Notes: generated from the letters alone by a model not told the origin. 64,000 nt of DNA from Solimonas aquatica (GCF_900111015.1 NZ_FOFS01000002.1:124001-188000); one strand, 5' to 3'; positions 1-7,987 are shown, counted from the first letter of the stretch. Numbers and translations: made by a program.

Positions 1-72
1 GAGATTGGCGATGACGCGCACAAGTACGCCTGGGCCGAAGGCTTCCGCGAGCGTATGAAGAAGGCAAGCTGA
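1..72 (+). CDS. tmoA: Toluene-4-monooxygenase-type hydroxylase alpha subunit, C-terminal end only
   Basis: Only the last 23 codons are in the window; the frame opens at base 1 and ends at TGA 70-72. The fragment is too short to carry the diiron ligands. I assign it by position: the next five genes are homologues of tmoB, C, D, E and F, and in toluene monooxygenase operons the large diiron subunit gene (tmoA/touA/tbuA1) directly precedes tmoB. In that family the alpha subunit holds the carboxylate-bridged diiron centre that hydroxylates toluene or benzene. The identity is inferred from context, not from motifs in the fragment. Confidence 0.75.
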   Translation, partial: EIGDDAHKYAWAEGFRERMKKAS

Positions 73-94
73 ACTTTTTTGCGTCAGAGAGCAG

Positions 95-124
95 CCCCGG
101 GCCTCGCGCAGGCGCGGCCCGGGG
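95..124 (+). other. Intergenic hairpin between tmoA and tmoB
   Basis: A perfect 9-bp stem (CCCCGGGCC / GGCCCGGGG) encloses a 12-nt loop, 22 nt after the tmoA stop. No T run follows it, so it is not a standard intrinsic terminator. In this position it could stabilise the 3' end of the tmoA message or set stoichiometry between the hydroxylase and the downstream subunits; that role is inference. Confidence 0.6.
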
Positions 125-157
125 TCACAGCAGGAAATTTCTAGAGGAGATGCAAAC

Positions 158-418
158 GTGGCACTTTTTCCCTTGACGTCGAATTTCCAGGGCGACTTCG
201 TCCTGCAGCTGGTGGCGGTGGACAGTGAGAACACGATGGACGAAGTCGCCGCGGTGGCCGCCCATCACTCCGTGAATCGTCGTGTCGCGGCCAAGCCCGG
301 CCACATCCTGCGCGTGCGCCGTCAGGGCGCCAAGGAGTTTCTGCCCCGCACGCTGAAGGTCAGCGAGTCGGGCTTGAAGCCCATGGAAAGTGTGGATGTG
401 ATCTGGGAAGCGGCGTAG
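158..418 (+). CDS. tmoB: Toluene monooxygenase hydroxylase gamma subunit (TmoB-like)
   Basis: This 86-residue protein matches the size and opening (ALFPLTSNFQGDFVLQLVAVD) of the small TmoB/TouB/TbuU subunit. In the family it packs on the alpha/beta hydroxylase in an (alpha-beta-gamma)2 assembly and has no redox cofactor. The start is GTG at 158, preceded by AGAGGAGA about 8 nt upstream; the ATG at 150 is out of frame. It ends 25 nt before the Rieske ferredoxin gene. Order and size fit a tmoABCDEF operon, so I am confident of the family although substrate preference (toluene, benzene, xylene) cannot be told from this subunit. Confidence 0.9.
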   Translation: MALFPLTSNFQGDFVLQLVAVDSENTMDEVAAVAAHHSVNRRVAAKPGHILRVRRQGAKEFLPRTLKVSESGLKPMESVDVIWEAA

Positions 419-443
419 TCAAAGACAACGGGAAGTAATCGAC

Positions 444-779
444 ATGGCGTTCGAAAAGCTCTGCAAGATGGATGATCTCTGGGAAGGCGAGATGGAGGCC
501 TTCGAGGTCGGTGATCAGGAAATTCTGGTGGTGTGGCCCACCGACGGCGAGATCGTCGCCTTCCAGGCCGTGTGCCCGCATCAGGACATTCCGCTGGTGG
601 AAGGCAAGTTTGACGGCAAGAGCATCATCTGCCGCGCCCATCAGTGGGCCTTCGACTGCCGCACCGGCGCGGGCATCAACCCGTCCGACTGCCGCCTCGC
701 CAAGTATCCGGTGAAGGTCGAGGGTGAACACCTGATGGTGGACACCGCCGGCGTGCAGCCGCTGTTCGCACACACCTGA
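444..779 (+). CDS. tmoC: Rieske [2Fe-2S] ferredoxin of toluene monooxygenase (TmoC-like)
   Basis: A 111-residue cytoplasmic Rieske protein that carries electrons from the reductase (2262-3293) to the diiron hydroxylase. Both cluster-binding motifs are present: CPH at residues 44-46 and CRAH at 63-66, giving the two Cys and two His ligands. The length equals that of known TmoC-type ferredoxins. The start ATG 444 follows GGGAAG about 10 nt upstream. It lies between the gamma-subunit and effector genes, as in tmo, tou and tbu operons. Rieske ferredoxins distinguish these four-component toluene monooxygenases from phenol hydroxylases and soluble methane monooxygenase, which lack one. Confidence 0.95.
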   Translation: MAFEKLCKMDDLWEGEMEAFEVGDQEILVVWPTDGEIVAFQAVCPHQDIPLVEGKFDGKSIICRAHQWAFDCRTGAGINPSDCRLAKYPVKVEGEHLMVDTAGVQPLFAHT

Positions 780-850
780 TCCGCAGTCGAACGTCACAAG
801 ACCCAAGGCGGGCCCGCAGGGCGCGCCTTCACAAATGCAAGGTGAGCAAT

Positions 851-1159
851 ATGAGTGACATGGACAAGGCGCATCTCAACAACATGGTGGGCCCGATCAT
901 GCGCCAGGGCGCCCTGGCCAGGGCGGTGTTCGAAGCGGCCGAGGTCGACAATCCCGATCGCAAGATTCTGATGGAGGACAAGGTGGCCTATGTCCGCATC
1001 CAGACCGAAGACGAAATGATTCTGCGCCAGGAAACCATCGAAGAGATGCTGGGCAAGCCCTTCAAGCTCAATCAGCTGGAAGTGGACATGGCCTCGTTTG
1101 CCGGCCGCATCGAGACCAAGGCCGATCACGTCCGTTTTTATTTCGCCAAGCACCTCTGA
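851..1159 (+). CDS. tmoD: Toluene monooxygenase effector protein (TmoD/MmoB/DmpM family)
   Basis: This 102-residue protein belongs to the cofactor-less effector family that binds the hydroxylase and tunes substrate access and coupling. Features are the VGPIMRQG segment near the N-terminus, the central DNPDRKILMEDKVAYVRI block and a C-terminal FYFAKHL end. I start it at ATG 851, which has GGTGAG five bases upstream; an in-frame GTG at 842 would add three residues. It is placed 71 nt after tmoC and 28 nt before tmoE, the usual order. An effector is required for efficient turnover in this family, so its presence implies that the system is complete apart from the truncated first gene. Confidence 0.93.
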   Translation: MSDMDKAHLNNMVGPIMRQGALARAVFEAAEVDNPDRKILMEDKVAYVRIQTEDEMILRQETIEEMLGKPFKLNQLEVDMASFAGRIETKADHVRFYFAKHL

Positions 1160-1187
1160 ACAACACGGGGCGCACGAGGAGAAGATC

Positions 1188-2177
1188 ATGAGCAATACCG
1201 AAGTGCTGAAGCCGCTGAAGACCTGGAGCCATCTGGCCTCGCGTCGCCGCAAGCCCAGCGAGTACGAAATCGTTTCAACCAACCTGCACATCAGCACGCG
1301 TCCGGGCGCCGAGCCTTTCGAGCTCGACCCGAACGTGTTCATCAACCGCTGGTACAAGGAAAAGCGCGACGCCAGCCCGCTGAAGCATCCGGACTGGAAT
1401 GCCTTCCGCGATCCGGACGAGCTGATCTACCGCACCTACAACATGATGCAGGACGGTGCGGAAACCTATGTCATGGGGCTGTTCGACCAGTTCAACGAGC
1501 GCGAGCACGACAAGGGCCTGAGCCCGAACTGGGCCGGCACCCTGGCGCGTCTGTACACGCCGGGCCGTTATCTGTTCCACACCCTGCAGATGTGCTCGGC
1601 TTATCTCGCGCAGATGAGCCCGGCCAGCACCATCTCGATCTGCGCCGCGTTCCAGGGCGCCGACTCGCTGCGCTGGCTGAGCCACACCGCGTATCGCGCC
1701 AAGGAGCTGTCGCAGACCTTCCCGGACAAGGGCTTCGGCGCCAACGAGCGCAAGTACTGGGAAGAAGACGCCGCCTGGCAGGGCATGCGCGAGCTGATGG
1801 AGAAGGTGCTCACCGCCTATGACTGGGGCGAGTGCTTCGTGGCCCTGGAGCTGGTGGCCAAGCCGGCCATCGAAGAGGCCGTGCTGCGCAAGCTGGGTGA
1901 GGCCGCGCGCCACAACGGCGACACGCTGCTGGGTCTGGTGATCGATGCCGAACTCGCCGACGGCGTGCGTCATCGCCGCTGGGCTTCGGCGTTGGTGAAG
2001 CTGGCCTGCGATGCGCCGGGCAATGCCGAGGCGATCAAGGGCTGGATCGCGAAGTGGGAGCCGCTGGCCGACCGCGCCATCGACAGCTTCTGCGCCGCGC
2101 TGCCGGACGTCGCCGATGCCGCGGAGTCGGCCAAGCAGGCCACGCGCGCCTTCCGTCGGTCGCTGATCGGCCTGTAA
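1188..2177 (+). CDS. tmoE: Toluene monooxygenase hydroxylase beta subunit (TmoE-like)
   Basis: A 329-residue ferritin-fold subunit close to the usual 320-330 residues of TmoE/TouE/TbuA2. It pairs with the alpha subunit, and family beta subunits lack the diiron ligands. Recognisable family segments include the N-terminal LKPLKTWSHLASRRRKPSEYEIVSTNL, shown here only by its start LKPLKTWSHLA, and the WYKEKRDASPLKHPDWNAFRDP region near residues 60-85. The start at ATG 1188 follows GAGGAGAAG. Two hairpins separate it from the reductase gene, an unusually long gap within this operon. Confidence 0.92.
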   Translation: MSNTEVLKPLKTWSHLASRRRKPSEYEIVSTNLHISTRPGAEPFELDPNVFINRWYKEKRDASPLKHPDWNAFRDPDELIYRTYNMMQDGAETYVMGLFDQFNEREHDKGLSPNWAGTLARLYTPGRYLFHTLQMCSAYLAQMSPASTISICAAFQGADSLRWLSHTAYRAKELSQTFPDKGFGANERKYWEEDAAWQGMRELMEKVLTAYDWGECFVALELVAKPAIEEAVLRKLGEAARHNGDTLLGLVIDAELADGVRHRRWASALVKLACDAPGNAEAIKGWIAKWEPLADRAIDSFCAALPDVADAAESAKQATRAFRRSLIGL

Positions 2178-2201
2178 GGCGCTTTTTGCAGACGCTCGAG
2201 T

Positions 2202-2248
2202 GGCCCGGAACGGTCTAGGTTCCGGGCCCGCGCCGCTTCGAGGCGGCG
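2202..2248 (+). other. Two hairpins between the beta-subunit and reductase genes
   Basis: A perfect 10-bp stem (GGCCCGGAAC / GTTCCGGGCC, 2202-2228, 7-nt loop) is followed by a 6-bp stem (CGCCGC / GCGGCG, 2231-2248). Neither is followed by a T run. They occupy most of the 84-nt gap after tmoE and resemble mRNA-processing or attenuation structures more than terminators. The reductase gene that follows has no obvious ribosome binding site, so the structure may also affect its translation (inference). Confidence 0.55.
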
Positions 2249-2261
2249 TTCACGCAAACAC

Positions 2262-3293
2262 ATGGGCTCTATGAAGCAGTACAACATCGCCATCGAAGGC
2301 CTCGACAACGGCAGCTTCCAGCAGCAGGGCTGCGACACCGTGCTGCGCGCGGCGCTGCGCGCCGGCATCGGCTTTCCCTACGAGTGCAACTCCGGCGGCT
2401 GCGGCAGCTGCAAGTACGAAGTGGTGTCCGGCGAGGTGGAAAACCTCTGGCCGGAAGCGCCGGCCGTCACCGAGCGCGACCGCCGCAAGGGCCGGTTGCT
2501 GGCCTGCCAGTGCCGCGCGACGTCGGATCTGGTGATCCGCATGCGTCCGCAGCCGGAGGCAGTGCCGGTGATTGCGCCGCGGCGCATGCCGGCGCGGCTG
2601 CTGGAAGTGCGCGAGGTCACGCACGATCTCCGCGAGTTCCGCTTCGGCACCGAGACGCCGGCGAGCTTCCTGCCGGGCCAGTACGCGATGTTCGCGCTTC
2701 CCGGCGTGAGCTCGCCGCGCGCGTATTCGATGTCCAACACCGCCAGCGGTGGCCGCGAGTGGCATGTGCAGGTGCGCCGCGTGCCCAATGGCAAGGCCAC
2801 CGAGGTGCTGTTCGAGAAGCTGCGCCCGGGCGATGAGCTGGAGATCGACGGGCCTTACGGCCTGGCCTATCTGCGCGAAGACGCGCCGCGCGACATCGTC
2901 TGCGTGGCCGGCGGCTCGGGTCTGGCGCCGATGGTCTCGATTGCGCGGGGCGCCTCGCAGGCGGGCCTGCTCAAGGACCGTCATCTGCATTTCTTCTACG
3001 GCGCGCGTACCCCGCGCGACGTCTGCGGCGAAAGCTTCCTGCGCGAGCTGCCGGAGTTCGGCGAGCGTATCCACTACCATCCGGTGGTGTCGATGCCGGG
3101 TGAAGGCGAGAACGCCTGGCGCGGGGAAACCGGCTTCGTGCACGAGCTGTTGCGGCGGCGCATGGCCGAGCGCATGAGCGAGTGCGAGTTCTATTTCGCC
3201 GGTCCGCCGCCGATGACCAACGCGCTGCAGGAAATGCTGATGCTCGAACATCGCGTGCCCTTCGCGCAGATTCATTTCGACCGCTTCTTTTAA
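2262..3293 (+). CDS. tmoF: Toluene monooxygenase NADH oxidoreductase (TmoF-like)
   Basis: A 343-residue reductase that takes electrons from NADH through FAD and a plant-type [2Fe-2S] cluster to the Rieske ferredoxin. The N-terminal ferredoxin domain has ECNSGGCGSC with Cys42, 47 and 50, and Cys82 in ACQCR. The FAD domain shows RAYSMSN near residues 152-158 and the NAD domain GGSGLAPM near 215-222. A second ATG at 2271 (MKQYNIAIEG) is equally plausible, and neither start has a convincing ribosome site. It is the last monooxygenase component gene. Confidence 0.92.
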   Translation: MGSMKQYNIAIEGLDNGSFQQQGCDTVLRAALRAGIGFPYECNSGGCGSCKYEVVSGEVENLWPEAPAVTERDRRKGRLLACQCRATSDLVIRMRPQPEAVPVIAPRRMPARLLEVREVTHDLREFRFGTETPASFLPGQYAMFALPGVSSPRAYSMSNTASGGREWHVQVRRVPNGKATEVLFEKLRPGDELEIDGPYGLAYLREDAPRDIVCVAGGSGLAPMVSIARGASQAGLLKDRHLHFFYGARTPRDVCGESFLRELPEFGERIHYHPVVSMPGEGENAWRGETGFVHELLRRRMAERMSECEFYFAGPPPMTNALQEMLMLEHRVPFAQIHFDRFF

Positions 3294-3326
3294 AAACAGA
3301 ATCCTAAAAAGGGAGGAGATCAGCCG

Positions 3327-3932
3327 ATGAAGCTCTACTACACGCCGGGGGCCTGCTCGCTGTCGCCGCACATCGTGCTGCGCGAGGCCGGCCTGCGCTT
3401 CGAGATCGAGAAGGTCGATCTGCAGAGCAAGCGCACCGAGACCGGCGCGGACTTTCGCGCGGTCAATCCCTTCGGCTACATCCCGACGCTGGTGCTCGAC
3501 AACGGCGAGCAGCTCACCGAGGGCGTGGCCATCGTGCTGTATCTGGCCGACCAGGTGCCGGAGAAGAAGCTGGCGCCGGCGCCGGAATCGCGCGAGCGCT
3601 ATCGCATGATCCAGCAGCTCACTTTCATCGCCACCGAGCTGCACAAGGGCTATGCGCCGATGTTCAATCCCAAGTGCCCTGAAGAATGGCGCGTGGTGAT
3701 CAAGGACATTCTCGGCGGCCGTCTGACGCAGCTGGCCGCGAATCTGGGCGACAAGCCGTATCTGATGGGCGAGAGCTTCACGGTGGCGGATGCCTATCTG
3801 TTCACCGTGCTGTCCTGGAGCGGTTTCGTGGGCATCGATCTGAGCCGCTGGCCGGTGCTGCAAGCCTACTCGGCGCGCATCGCGCAACGTCCGGCGGTGC
3901 AGGCGGCGCTCAAGGCTGAAGGCCTGGGCTGA
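3327..3932 (+). CDS. Glutathione S-transferase, beta-class-like
   Basis: A 201-residue cytoplasmic protein with the bacterial GST opening KLYYTPGACSLSPHIVLREAGL (first part shown as KLYYTPGACSLSPH). It has a thioredoxin-like N-terminal domain to about residue 80 and an all-helical C-terminal domain. The start ATG 3327 has GGGAGGAGAT upstream. It lies 33 nt after the reductase gene and is probably in the same operon. GSTs are common in aromatic hydrocarbon clusters, where they may detoxify epoxides, quinones or ring-cleavage products; the exact substrate here cannot be inferred. Confidence 0.9.
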   Translation: MKLYYTPGACSLSPHIVLREAGLRFEIEKVDLQSKRTETGADFRAVNPFGYIPTLVLDNGEQLTEGVAIVLYLADQVPEKKLAPAPESRERYRMIQQLTFIATELHKGYAPMFNPKCPEEWRVVIKDILGGRLTQLAANLGDKPYLMGESFTVADAYLFTVLSWSGFVGIDLSRWPVLQAYSARIAQRPAVQAALKAEGLG

Positions 3933-3988
3933 TTGCCGTACCGGCGCCGCGCAGGCGGCAGCCGGCAGTACACGAGGAGAGAGCCGCC

Positions 3989-5050
3989 ATGAAGGCTGCC
4001 GTCTATTACGGTCCGCAGGACATCCGCTGCACTTCGGTGGCGGATCCGGTGCTGCGCGCCGATCACGAGATGCTGGTGAAGGTGAGCGCCACCTCGATCT
4101 GCGGTTCGGATCTGCATCTGTATCGCGGCGCCCTGGACCCCATCATGGCCAGGGGGCGTTCGCAGACCGGCCATGAGCTGATCGGCGAGGTGCTGGATAC
4201 CGGCCGCGCGGTGAGCCGCTTCAAGCGCGGCGACCGCGTCAGCATGGGCTACTCGGTGTCCTGCGGCGATTGCTACATGTGCCGTGCCGGACAGACCGCG
4301 CACTGCGAAACCACCGGCAAGGCCGTCTACGGTTTTGGTGTGCCCTTCGGAGACATGAACGGCACGCATGCCGAGGCACTGGTGATTCCGTACGCCGATC
4401 AGCATGCGGTGAAGGTGCCCCAGGGCATCTGTGACGAGGCGGCGGTGACGCTCAGCTGCAATCTGCCCACCGCGCTCATCGCCAATCGTCTGGCCGACAT
4501 CCAGCCGGGCGAGAGCGTGGCACTGATCGGCTGCGGGCCCACCGGCATGATGTGTCTGGACCTGGCCATGGCCAAGGGCGCGGCGCCGCTGGTGGCCTTC
4601 GAACCGCTGGCGGCGCGTCGCGCGCTGGTGCAGGCCAAGGGCGTCACCGTCATCGACAACAGCCAGGAAGGCTTCAAGGAGATGGCGCTGGCGCAGACCG
4701 GCGGGCGCGGCTTCGACAAGGTGATCGAAGTGGTCGGCCTGCCGGAGTCGCTGCAGCTGAGCCTGGATCTGGTGCGCCCGGGCGGCGTGGTCGCGGCTGT
4801 CGGCGTGTTCTGCGACAGCACCTTCAATCTCAATCTGGCCGATGTCTTTCTGCGCAACATCAGCCTGCACATGAATGGCTTTGCCAACGTCTATTCGTAC
4901 ATGCATGAGGCCATGCGTCTGCTCGAACGCGGCGTGCTGCGCCCCGAGCAGTACTTCACGCATCGCTATGCGCTGGACGATATCGACCAGGCTTTCGCCA
5001 CCTTCCACCACAAGGCCGAGCAGGCCATGAAGGTGCTGATCCGTCCCTGA
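3989..5050 (+). CDS. Zinc-dependent alcohol dehydrogenase (MDR family)
   Basis: A 353-residue medium-chain dehydrogenase. Catalytic zinc ligands are Cys38 (ICGSD) and His62-Glu63 (GHE). The structural zinc loop has Cys92, 95, 98 and 106. A nucleotide-binding motif GCGPTG lies near residues 178-183. It follows the GST gene by 56 nt with GAGGAGAG before the ATG. In this setting it may oxidise a benzylic alcohol or a cis-dihydrodiol-like product; similarity is also good to threonine/sorbitol-type dehydrogenases, so the substrate is open. Confidence 0.88.
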   Translation: MKAAVYYGPQDIRCTSVADPVLRADHEMLVKVSATSICGSDLHLYRGALDPIMARGRSQTGHELIGEVLDTGRAVSRFKRGDRVSMGYSVSCGDCYMCRAGQTAHCETTGKAVYGFGVPFGDMNGTHAEALVIPYADQHAVKVPQGICDEAAVTLSCNLPTALIANRLADIQPGESVALIGCGPTGMMCLDLAMAKGAAPLVAFEPLAARRALVQAKGVTVIDNSQEGFKEMALAQTGGRGFDKVIEVVGLPESLQLSLDLVRPGGVVAAVGVFCDSTFNLNLADVFLRNISLHMNGFANVYSYMHEAMRLLERGVLRPEQYFTHRYALDDIDQAFATFHHKAEQAMKVLIRP

Positions 5051-5070
5051 CGCCGCACCGAAGGAGAACC

Positions 5071-5946
5071 ATGTTGGACGTCGCACCTGGCCCGCAAGCT
5101 TCGCCTGCCGAATCCAGTCCCGAACTCGGGAAGTCCGTCCTCGCGGCCGGCCTCAAGACCAATCTGCACGATCTGGGCAGCGGTCACCCGGTGGTGCTCA
5201 TCCACGGCTCCGGCCCGGGCGTGAGCGCCTACGCCAACTGGCGGCTGTGCATGCCGGAACTGGCCAGGTCGTTCCGCGTGGTGGCGCCGGATCTGGTGGG
5301 CTTCGGTTTCACCGAAAGGCCGCAAGGCATCAGCTACACCATGGACGCCTGGGTGCAGCACCTGCTGGGCGTGCTGGATGCGCTGGGTATCGAGCGCGCG
5401 CATCTGGTCGGCAATTCCTTCGGCGGCGCCCTGGCGCTGGCGCTGGCCACCCGCCATCCGCAGCGCGTCGCGCGCCTGGTGCTGATGGGCAGCGTCGGGG
5501 TGCGCTTCAAGATCACGGCGGAGCTGGATGCGGTCTGGGGCTATGAGCCCTCGCTGCCGGCGATGCGCAAGCTGATCGGCATGTTCTCCGCCGACCGTCA
5601 CCACGCCGACGAAGAACTGGCGCGGCTGCGCTACGAGGCCAGCATCCGCCCCGGTTTTCAGGAATCGTATGCGGCGATGTTCCCGGCGCCGCGCCAGCGC
5701 TGGGTCGATGCCATGGCCAGTCCGGAAGAAGCGGTGCGGGCCCTGCCGCACGAGACGCTGATCATCCATGGTCGCGAGGACCGGGTGATTCCGCTGTCCA
5801 ATGCCTATCGTCTGCTGGAGCTGATTCCGCAGGCACAGATGCATGTGTTCGGTCGCTGCGGACACTGGACGCAGATCGAACAGGCGGCGCGCTTCAGCCG
5901 TCTGCTGCTGGATTTCTTCGGCGAGGCGCAGCCGGCAAAGACCTGA
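5071..5946 (+). CDS. Alpha/beta hydrolase, 2-hydroxymuconic semialdehyde hydrolase-like
   Basis: A 291-residue serine hydrolase of the meta-cleavage-product group (XylF/DmpD/TodF). The oxyanion segment HGSGPGVSAYANW (from His45) is typical of this group. The triad is Ser116 in GNSFGG, Asp237 in GREDRV and His265 in GCGH-like GRCGH. Such enzymes hydrolyse the C-C bond of ring-opened catechols. It starts 20 nt after the alcohol dehydrogenase with AAGGAGAAC upstream. No extradiol dioxygenase gene is in this window, so the ring-cleavage step must be encoded elsewhere, perhaps just to the left. Confidence 0.88.
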   Translation: MLDVAPGPQASPAESSPELGKSVLAAGLKTNLHDLGSGHPVVLIHGSGPGVSAYANWRLCMPELARSFRVVAPDLVGFGFTERPQGISYTMDAWVQHLLGVLDALGIERAHLVGNSFGGALALALATRHPQRVARLVLMGSVGVRFKITAELDAVWGYEPSLPAMRKLIGMFSADRHHADEELARLRYEASIRPGFQESYAAMFPAPRQRWVDAMASPEEAVRALPHETLIIHGREDRVIPLSNAYRLLELIPQAQMHVFGRCGHWTQIEQAARFSRLLLDFFGEAQPAKT

Positions 5947-5964
5947 GGCGCCACGGCGCTTTTT
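5947..5964 (+). terminator. Weak intrinsic terminator-like hairpin
   Basis: GCGCC / GGCGC with a 2-nt loop is followed directly by TTTTT, one nucleotide after the hydrolase stop. The stem is short, so read-through into the regulator gene 50 nt downstream is likely. In tbu-type systems the activator gene is known to be expressed partly by read-through from the monooxygenase promoter. Confidence 0.4.
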
Positions 5965-6012
5965 GCGCGCGACACCAGAACGATCACGAATTCGGGCATG
6001 GGATGAGAGGAC

Positions 6013-7800
6013 ATGAAACAGGAGATGCCGCTCAAGGGTTTGCAACGCGGCACCGGTGAGGCCTACGACCGGCTGCAGCGGGAGGATCTGCTCTCGCGCC
6101 TGCGCTTTGCGCCGGAAGCGGGCCACATCTGGCTCGACGGCAAGCGCATGTTCCTGCTGCACACCGGGGCTTTCGGCACGCTGCGTCAGGAGCTGATCGA
6201 AACGGTTGGCCCGGCCGAGGCGCGCGGCATTCTCACCCGCATGGGCTATCAGTCCGGCGCCCGCGATGCCGAGCTCGCCAAGAAGGTCCGCTCCGATCTC
6301 AGCTACTTCGAACGCTTCTGCGTCGGTCCGCAGCTGCACGCGCTGGAAGGCATCGTGCTGGTGGAGGCGGTGAAGGTGGAGGTCGATGTGGAGCGCGGCC
6401 ATCACTACGGCGAATTCGTCTGGCACGAATCGGTGGAAGACGAGGCGCACATCATGGCCTACGGAATCGGCACCGAGCCGGTGTGCTGGATGCAGATCGG
6501 CTACGCCAGCGGTTATGCCAGCGCCTTCATGGGCCGTTCCATTCTCTATCGCGAGGTGTCCTGCCGCGCCACCGGCGACTCCGCCTGCCGCATCATCGGC
6601 AAGCCGCTGGAGCAGTGGCAGGACGCCGAGGAAGACGTCTCCTATTTCCGCGCGCAGGGTTTCGTCAACCGCACCGTGGTCGACTTCGGCGCAACGCAGT
6701 CGCGCGAAGCGGCCACGCGCAACGAACGCGGTGCCGGCTCGCAGGGCCGGCACCGCGATGCGCGCATGCTGATCGGCGCTTCCGCCGGTTTCAACATCGT
6801 CTGTCACGCCATCAAGCGCGTGGCGCCCACCGACGCACCGGTGCTGATTCTCGGCGAGAGCGGTGTGGGCAAGGAGATGTTTGCCCGCGCCCTGCATGGC
6901 GAAAGCTCGCGCAGCGACAAGCCCTTCATCGCCGTCAACTGCGCGGCCATTCCCGAGCAGCTGATCGAATCGGAACTGTTCGGCGTGGAGAAGGGCGCGT
7001 TCACCGGCGCCGTCAGCAGTCGCCCGGGCCGCTTCGAGCGGGCCAATGGCGGCACGCTGTTTCTCGACGAGCTCGGCTGCCTGAGTCTGCCCGCGCAGAG
7101 CAAGCTGCTGCGCGCGGTGCAGGAAGGCGAGATCGAGCGGGTGGGCGACACCAAGCAGCGTCAGGTGGATGTGCGCATCATCGCCGCCACCAACGAAGAC
7201 CTGCGCGATGCGGTGGAGCGCAAGACCTTCCGCGAAGATCTGTTCTACCGGCTCAACGTCTATCCGGTGCAGATACCGCCGCTGCGCGAACGCACCGAAG
7301 ACATCTATCTGCTGATGGAATACTTCCTGGATCGTCTGACCAAGCGGCATCGCCGCGATGTCTCGGGCTTCACCGATCGCGCGATCGACGCCCTGCTCGC
7401 GCACGACTGGCCCGGCAACGTGCGCGAGCTGGAAAACGTGATCGAGCGTGCGGTGATTCTGGCCAGTGACGGCGGCTCCATCGACGTCTATCACCTGCCC
7501 GAGATCGTGGCGCGCAGCAAGCGTCGCGGCCTGATGAATCCTTCGATATCCGGACAGCTGGTCGATTGTGAGGAACTGCCGCTGCGCGAGTCGGCTGCCA
7601 ACACGGCGGCCATCACCGATCTCTCCGTCCGGGACAATCTGTCTGAGGAGGTGCCGGCGCCGGATCTGATCTTCGCTGCGCTGGAGCGCCATCGCGGCAA
7701 TCTGTCGGCGGCCGCCCGCGAGCTGGGGCTGACGCGCGCGCAGATCGCATACCGCGCGGAGAAGCTCGGCTACGCCGGACTGTTCCGCCGTCGCTCCTGA
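6013..7800 (+). CDS. Sigma-54-dependent activator, XylR/DmpR/TbuT family (copy 1)
   Basis: A 595-residue aromatic-responsive transcription activator. The XylR N-terminal sensory domain (about 20-110) and V4R domain (about 130-195) bind the effector. A linker follows, then an AAA+ domain with Walker A GESGVGKE near 281-288, the sigma-54 contact loop GAFTGA near 330 and Walker B GTLFLDE near 348-354. A Fis-type HTH closes the protein (about 552-595). The start ATG 6013 has GAGAGGAC before it. It lies downstream of the catabolic genes and upstream of a sigma-54 promoter at 8102. A paralogue of identical length lies at 18527-20314. Confidence 0.95.
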   Translation: MKQEMPLKGLQRGTGEAYDRLQREDLLSRLRFAPEAGHIWLDGKRMFLLHTGAFGTLRQELIETVGPAEARGILTRMGYQSGARDAELAKKVRSDLSYFERFCVGPQLHALEGIVLVEAVKVEVDVERGHHYGEFVWHESVEDEAHIMAYGIGTEPVCWMQIGYASGYASAFMGRSILYREVSCRATGDSACRIIGKPLEQWQDAEEDVSYFRAQGFVNRTVVDFGATQSREAATRNERGAGSQGRHRDARMLIGASAGFNIVCHAIKRVAPTDAPVLILGESGVGKEMFARALHGESSRSDKPFIAVNCAAIPEQLIESELFGVEKGAFTGAVSSRPGRFERANGGTLFLDELGCLSLPAQSKLLRAVQEGEIERVGDTKQRQVDVRIIAATNEDLRDAVERKTFREDLFYRLNVYPVQIPPLRERTEDIYLLMEYFLDRLTKRHRRDVSGFTDRAIDALLAHDWPGNVRELENVIERAVILASDGGSIDVYHLPEIVARSKRRGLMNPSISGQLVDCEELPLRESAANTAAITDLSVRDNLSEEVPAPDLIFAALERHRGNLSAAARELGLTRAQIAYRAEKLGYAGLFRRRS

Positions 7801-7827
7801 TCCACTAAACACCAAGGCCTTGTCCGC

Positions 7828-7860
7828 CAGCGGTGGCATGCCATGCGCGTGCGACCGCTG
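7828..7860 (+). terminator. Hairpin after activator copy 1
   Basis: CAGCGGT and ACCGCTG form a 7-bp stem around an inner GGCATGCC palindrome, 28 nt after the activator stop. No T run follows. It may mark the 3' end of the activator message, but the evidence is only the symmetry. Confidence 0.35.
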
Positions 7861-7876
7861 CGTGGCTTGCAGCGCT

Positions 7877-7987
7877 GAAATTTGCGGTGGTGAATGCGTG
7901 CTGTGAAAGGCAGCAGCAGGTTTGACATGAAATTTCGCAACGCAGCAGCGTGAAATTTCTCAAATATTCATCAATGCCAAATTTCAG
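7877..7987 (+). promoter_or_regulatory. Putative upstream activator sites (GAAATTTC repeats)
   Basis: Four copies of an AAATTTC-type motif lie in an AT-rich stretch: GAAATTTGC (7877), GAAATTTCGC (7929), GAAATTTCTC (7952) and CAAATTTCAG (7978). The middle two are flanked by TTTGA (7921) and TCAAA (7960-7964), giving an inverted TTTGA...GAAATTTC arrangement. They lie about 115-230 bp upstream of the -24/-12 promoter, the distance at which XylR/DmpR-family proteins usually bind. That these are the activator sites is inference. Confidence 0.5.

Noticed and set aside
4966-7839. 957-codon open frame on the minus strand
   Set aside because: It runs antisense through adh, the hydrolase and the activator, all with intact motifs. 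Its composition (His, Arg, Ala, Gln) is that of a mirror frame in GC-rich DNA.
7835-7848. Second GG-N10-GC spacing near the end of activator copy 1
   Set aside because: The -12 half lacks the TT of TTGC, the site lies upstream of the putative activator sites, and it is part of a hairpin.
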